Assembly: GCA_010909165.1 (NCBI GenBank)
Contig: VJWM01000135.1
Location: forward strand, 558,001-622,000
Length of the DNA stretch: 64,000 bases
Reading direction: 5' to 3'
Origin: Anthoceros angustus
Taxonomy: Eukaryota > Streptophyta > Anthocerotopsida > Anthocerotales > Anthocerotaceae
How positions within the stretch are numbered: the stretch's first letter is position 1; each line of letters opens with the position of its first letter. Position numbers and translations under genes: made by a program. A model generated the notes under the pieces. The model was not told the origin of the DNA. It did no database searches and was given only the letters and a program-made list of their open reading frames with translations. Shown here in pieces: positions 62,407-64,000 of the stretch.

Positions 62407-64000
62407 ATGCAGATCTCGGCGCTGCCTGCCCGTCAGAGGTGGTGGTCCACAGAGTCTGTTTCCCGTCTGCCGTCTGTTCCTTCAATCCGGCTTCCCAAGC
62501 GGAATTTCGTCACCAGGTCGATGGCAGCTTACGAGGAGGAGTTGGTGATTGCAGTGCGTGCTGTGAAGCTGGCATCTCGGTTGTGCCAGGCATGTGCCTT
62601 GCTTGCTGTGCTAAACAGGGAGGGGTATTGGCGGTTTTCTGCTTTTGCAAGAAGATCTGGGGAGTTGGTTGGTGGCAGTGCGCTGGCATTACGAGCAGCT
62701 AATAGGCGTCATGATGCAGGCAGGCGGTTCAAAGGGGTTTAGTAGCGACAGAGACTCAAGCGAAGGCGGACAAATCTCCAGTTACAGTTGCCGACTATGG
62801 TGCGTGGAGCAAATTGACTGCTGTGTATGGCTTTTCTGAAGCAAACAAGCGTGGAGGAGACAGCAACTGATTAGAAAATGTGGGGTGCAGGTTCTCAAGC
62901 TCTTGTCAGCTGGGCTTTGCAAAGGGAGTTGCCTGCTGGAGTGTTGTTCTCAATGGTGGCGGAGGAGGTACTTGCCTCTGGTTTGCCTGTGGCGACGTGG
63001 ATGATCTTGGTTGCGGTCGTGTAAACCTATTTGTTGCATGTGTAGGATTCAAAAGACCTACGAACGAAAGAGGGGGAGCCCATGTTGGAGCGCATAACCC
63101 AGCTGGTGAATGCAGCTATCTCAGAGGAGAATCTTGGTGTCTCGCCGCTGTCTAAGGACGAGGTGGTCGGAGCTATTGATAGGGGAAGATCACCAGGTGG
63201 ACCAACTGGCCGCCATTGGGTTTTGGACCCCATCGATGGCACGAGAGGGTACAGCTGCCTCTTTTTTGTTTTGACACATTTGGCTATGTGCCTTGTAGTC
63301 TTATCATGACGTAACTTCGGCTACGAGATATCTTGTATCACTGACAGTTGGTAATCCAGGTTTGTCAGAGGAGATCAGTATGCTGTAGCTCTGGGGCTCT
63401 TGGATGATGGGGAAGTTGTCGCTGGCGTACTGGGATGCCCGAATTTACCTTTGGCGTCTATCTCCAATGGAATTTCACTGTCCCCTGGGGAGCCTGTTGG
63501 TTGCCTTTTTTCTGCAAGGAAAGGAGCTGGAAGTTTTATGGAATCGTTGGATGGCCGTGTTCCTCCCAGGAAGGTTGGTATTAGCATGTAGAGATTTTCT
63601 GAGCTCCCTTTCCGGCGGGCAATGCAGCTAACGTCTGGGTAAACTCGTCCAGGTCACGGTGAGCGATGAAGATGATACAGCAAGAGCCACATTCTGCGAG
63701 TCATTCGAATCAGCACACTCCATGCAAGATTTGACCGCCAATATTGCCAAGGTGAATGCCTTGGTGTCACTATTGCGTAAGCAAATGCGTGGTCTGTCAT
63801 GTGCCTGAATCATTCCACGTAGCAGATGTGCTTGGCCCTTCTCTTGCATGACGTTGAGACTCGTTGCAGCTAATAGGAGTGGTTGCTCCACCAGTGCGAA
63901 TCGATAGCCAAGCAAAATATGGAGCCATGGCAAGAGGGGATGCTGTCATCTACCTTCGGTTCCCTCATGCCGGGTACCGGGAGAAGATTTGGGATCATGC
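62407..64000 (+). CDS. SAL1: 3'(2'),5'-bisphosphate nucleotidase / inositol polyphosphate 1-phosphatase, 3'-partial
   Basis: Removes the 3'-phosphate from PAP, a by-product of sulfation and a chloroplast-to-nucleus stress signal. Exons: 62407-62589, 62724-62799, 62891-62967, 63046-63248, 63360-63573, 63653-63751 and 63870 to the window end. The first about 38 residues (MQISALPARQRWWSTESV...) look like an organelle transit peptide before MAAYEEELVIAVRAVKLASR, where the core begins; SAL1 is known to be dual-targeted to plastids and mitochondria. Li-sensitive Mg2+ phosphatase motifs are present: DKSPVTVADYGSQ, MVAEEDSKDLR, WVLDPIDGTRGFVRGDQYA, and RDSQAKY-like PPVRIDSQAKYGAMARGD. The second metal site (WDH) is at the very edge. 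The intron after 62589 starts with GC (CCAG|gcatgt), as in one CCT8 intron; the in-phase continuation only works with it. Confidence 0.94.

Overview
The window is nuclear DNA of a land plant with a compact genome. Sixteen protein genes lie in about 64 kb, and the split genes have GT-AG introns mostly 60-180 bases long. Plant-specific families (G-box bZIP factor, FLZ zinc finger, E-type PPR protein, chloroplast ABC1 kinase, RWP-RK factor, SAL1, ARFB1) rule out an animal, fungus or ordinary green alga. The short introns, the gene density and the large intron-free PPR gene fit a seed-free plant (a Selaginella-like lycophyte or a bryophyte) better than a flowering plant. That placement is inference; no organelle or rRNA marker is present.

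Layout. 1-2849 (+): G-box-binding bZIP factor, 5' end outside or unresolved. 4117-6133 (-): class III-like alcohol dehydrogenase paralog. 6134-10577: long gene-poor stretch ending in the GC-rich leader of an FLZ zinc-finger gene (10578-11513, +). 12419-16099 (-): chloroplast SppA protease, divergent from CCT8 (16858-19892, +). 20400-20750: 22-bp tandem array. 21368-23424 (+): S-nitrosoglutathione reductase (class III ADH), a second paralog of the gene at 4117. 24019-24984 (+): intron-free DGAT2. 25893-29015 (+): intron-free PPR protein. 29556-30332 (-): TLC-domain membrane protein, divergent from a trehalase with a one-base frameshift (31181-32916, +). 33145-37125 (-): NOC3, divergent from a BORCS8-like gene (37348-38674, +). 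39283-43333 (+): ABC1K kinase with a very long N-terminal exon. 43609-46263 (+): CAF-1 p60 (FAS2), convergent with an exostosin glycosyltransferase (46400-48430, -). 50114-54210: repeat-rich block with two tandem degenerate copies of a LINE-type reverse-transcriptase segment and a roughly 2-kb interval bounded by perfect 23-bp inverted repeats. 56150-57770 (+): ARFB1-type GTPase, convergent with an RKD-like RWP-RK factor (58298-61137, -). 62407-64000 (+): SAL1-type phosphatase, cut by the window end.

Most genes are unlinked housekeeping functions and no cluster logic is apparent. The two exceptions are the pair of class III ADH paralogs in opposite orientation, with almost identical exon lengths, and three head-to-head gene pairs sharing intergenic promoters. 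Exon boundaries were placed by reading splice sites in phase and by recalled family conservation; no alignment or transcript data were available. I found no convincing wholly new multi-gene system. The best leads are a duplicated 3' splice site in the bZIP gene, the ADH paralog pair, the inverted-repeat element, the intron-free GC-rich DGAT2, the frameshifted trehalase and the unusual N-terminal extension of the ABC1K kinase.
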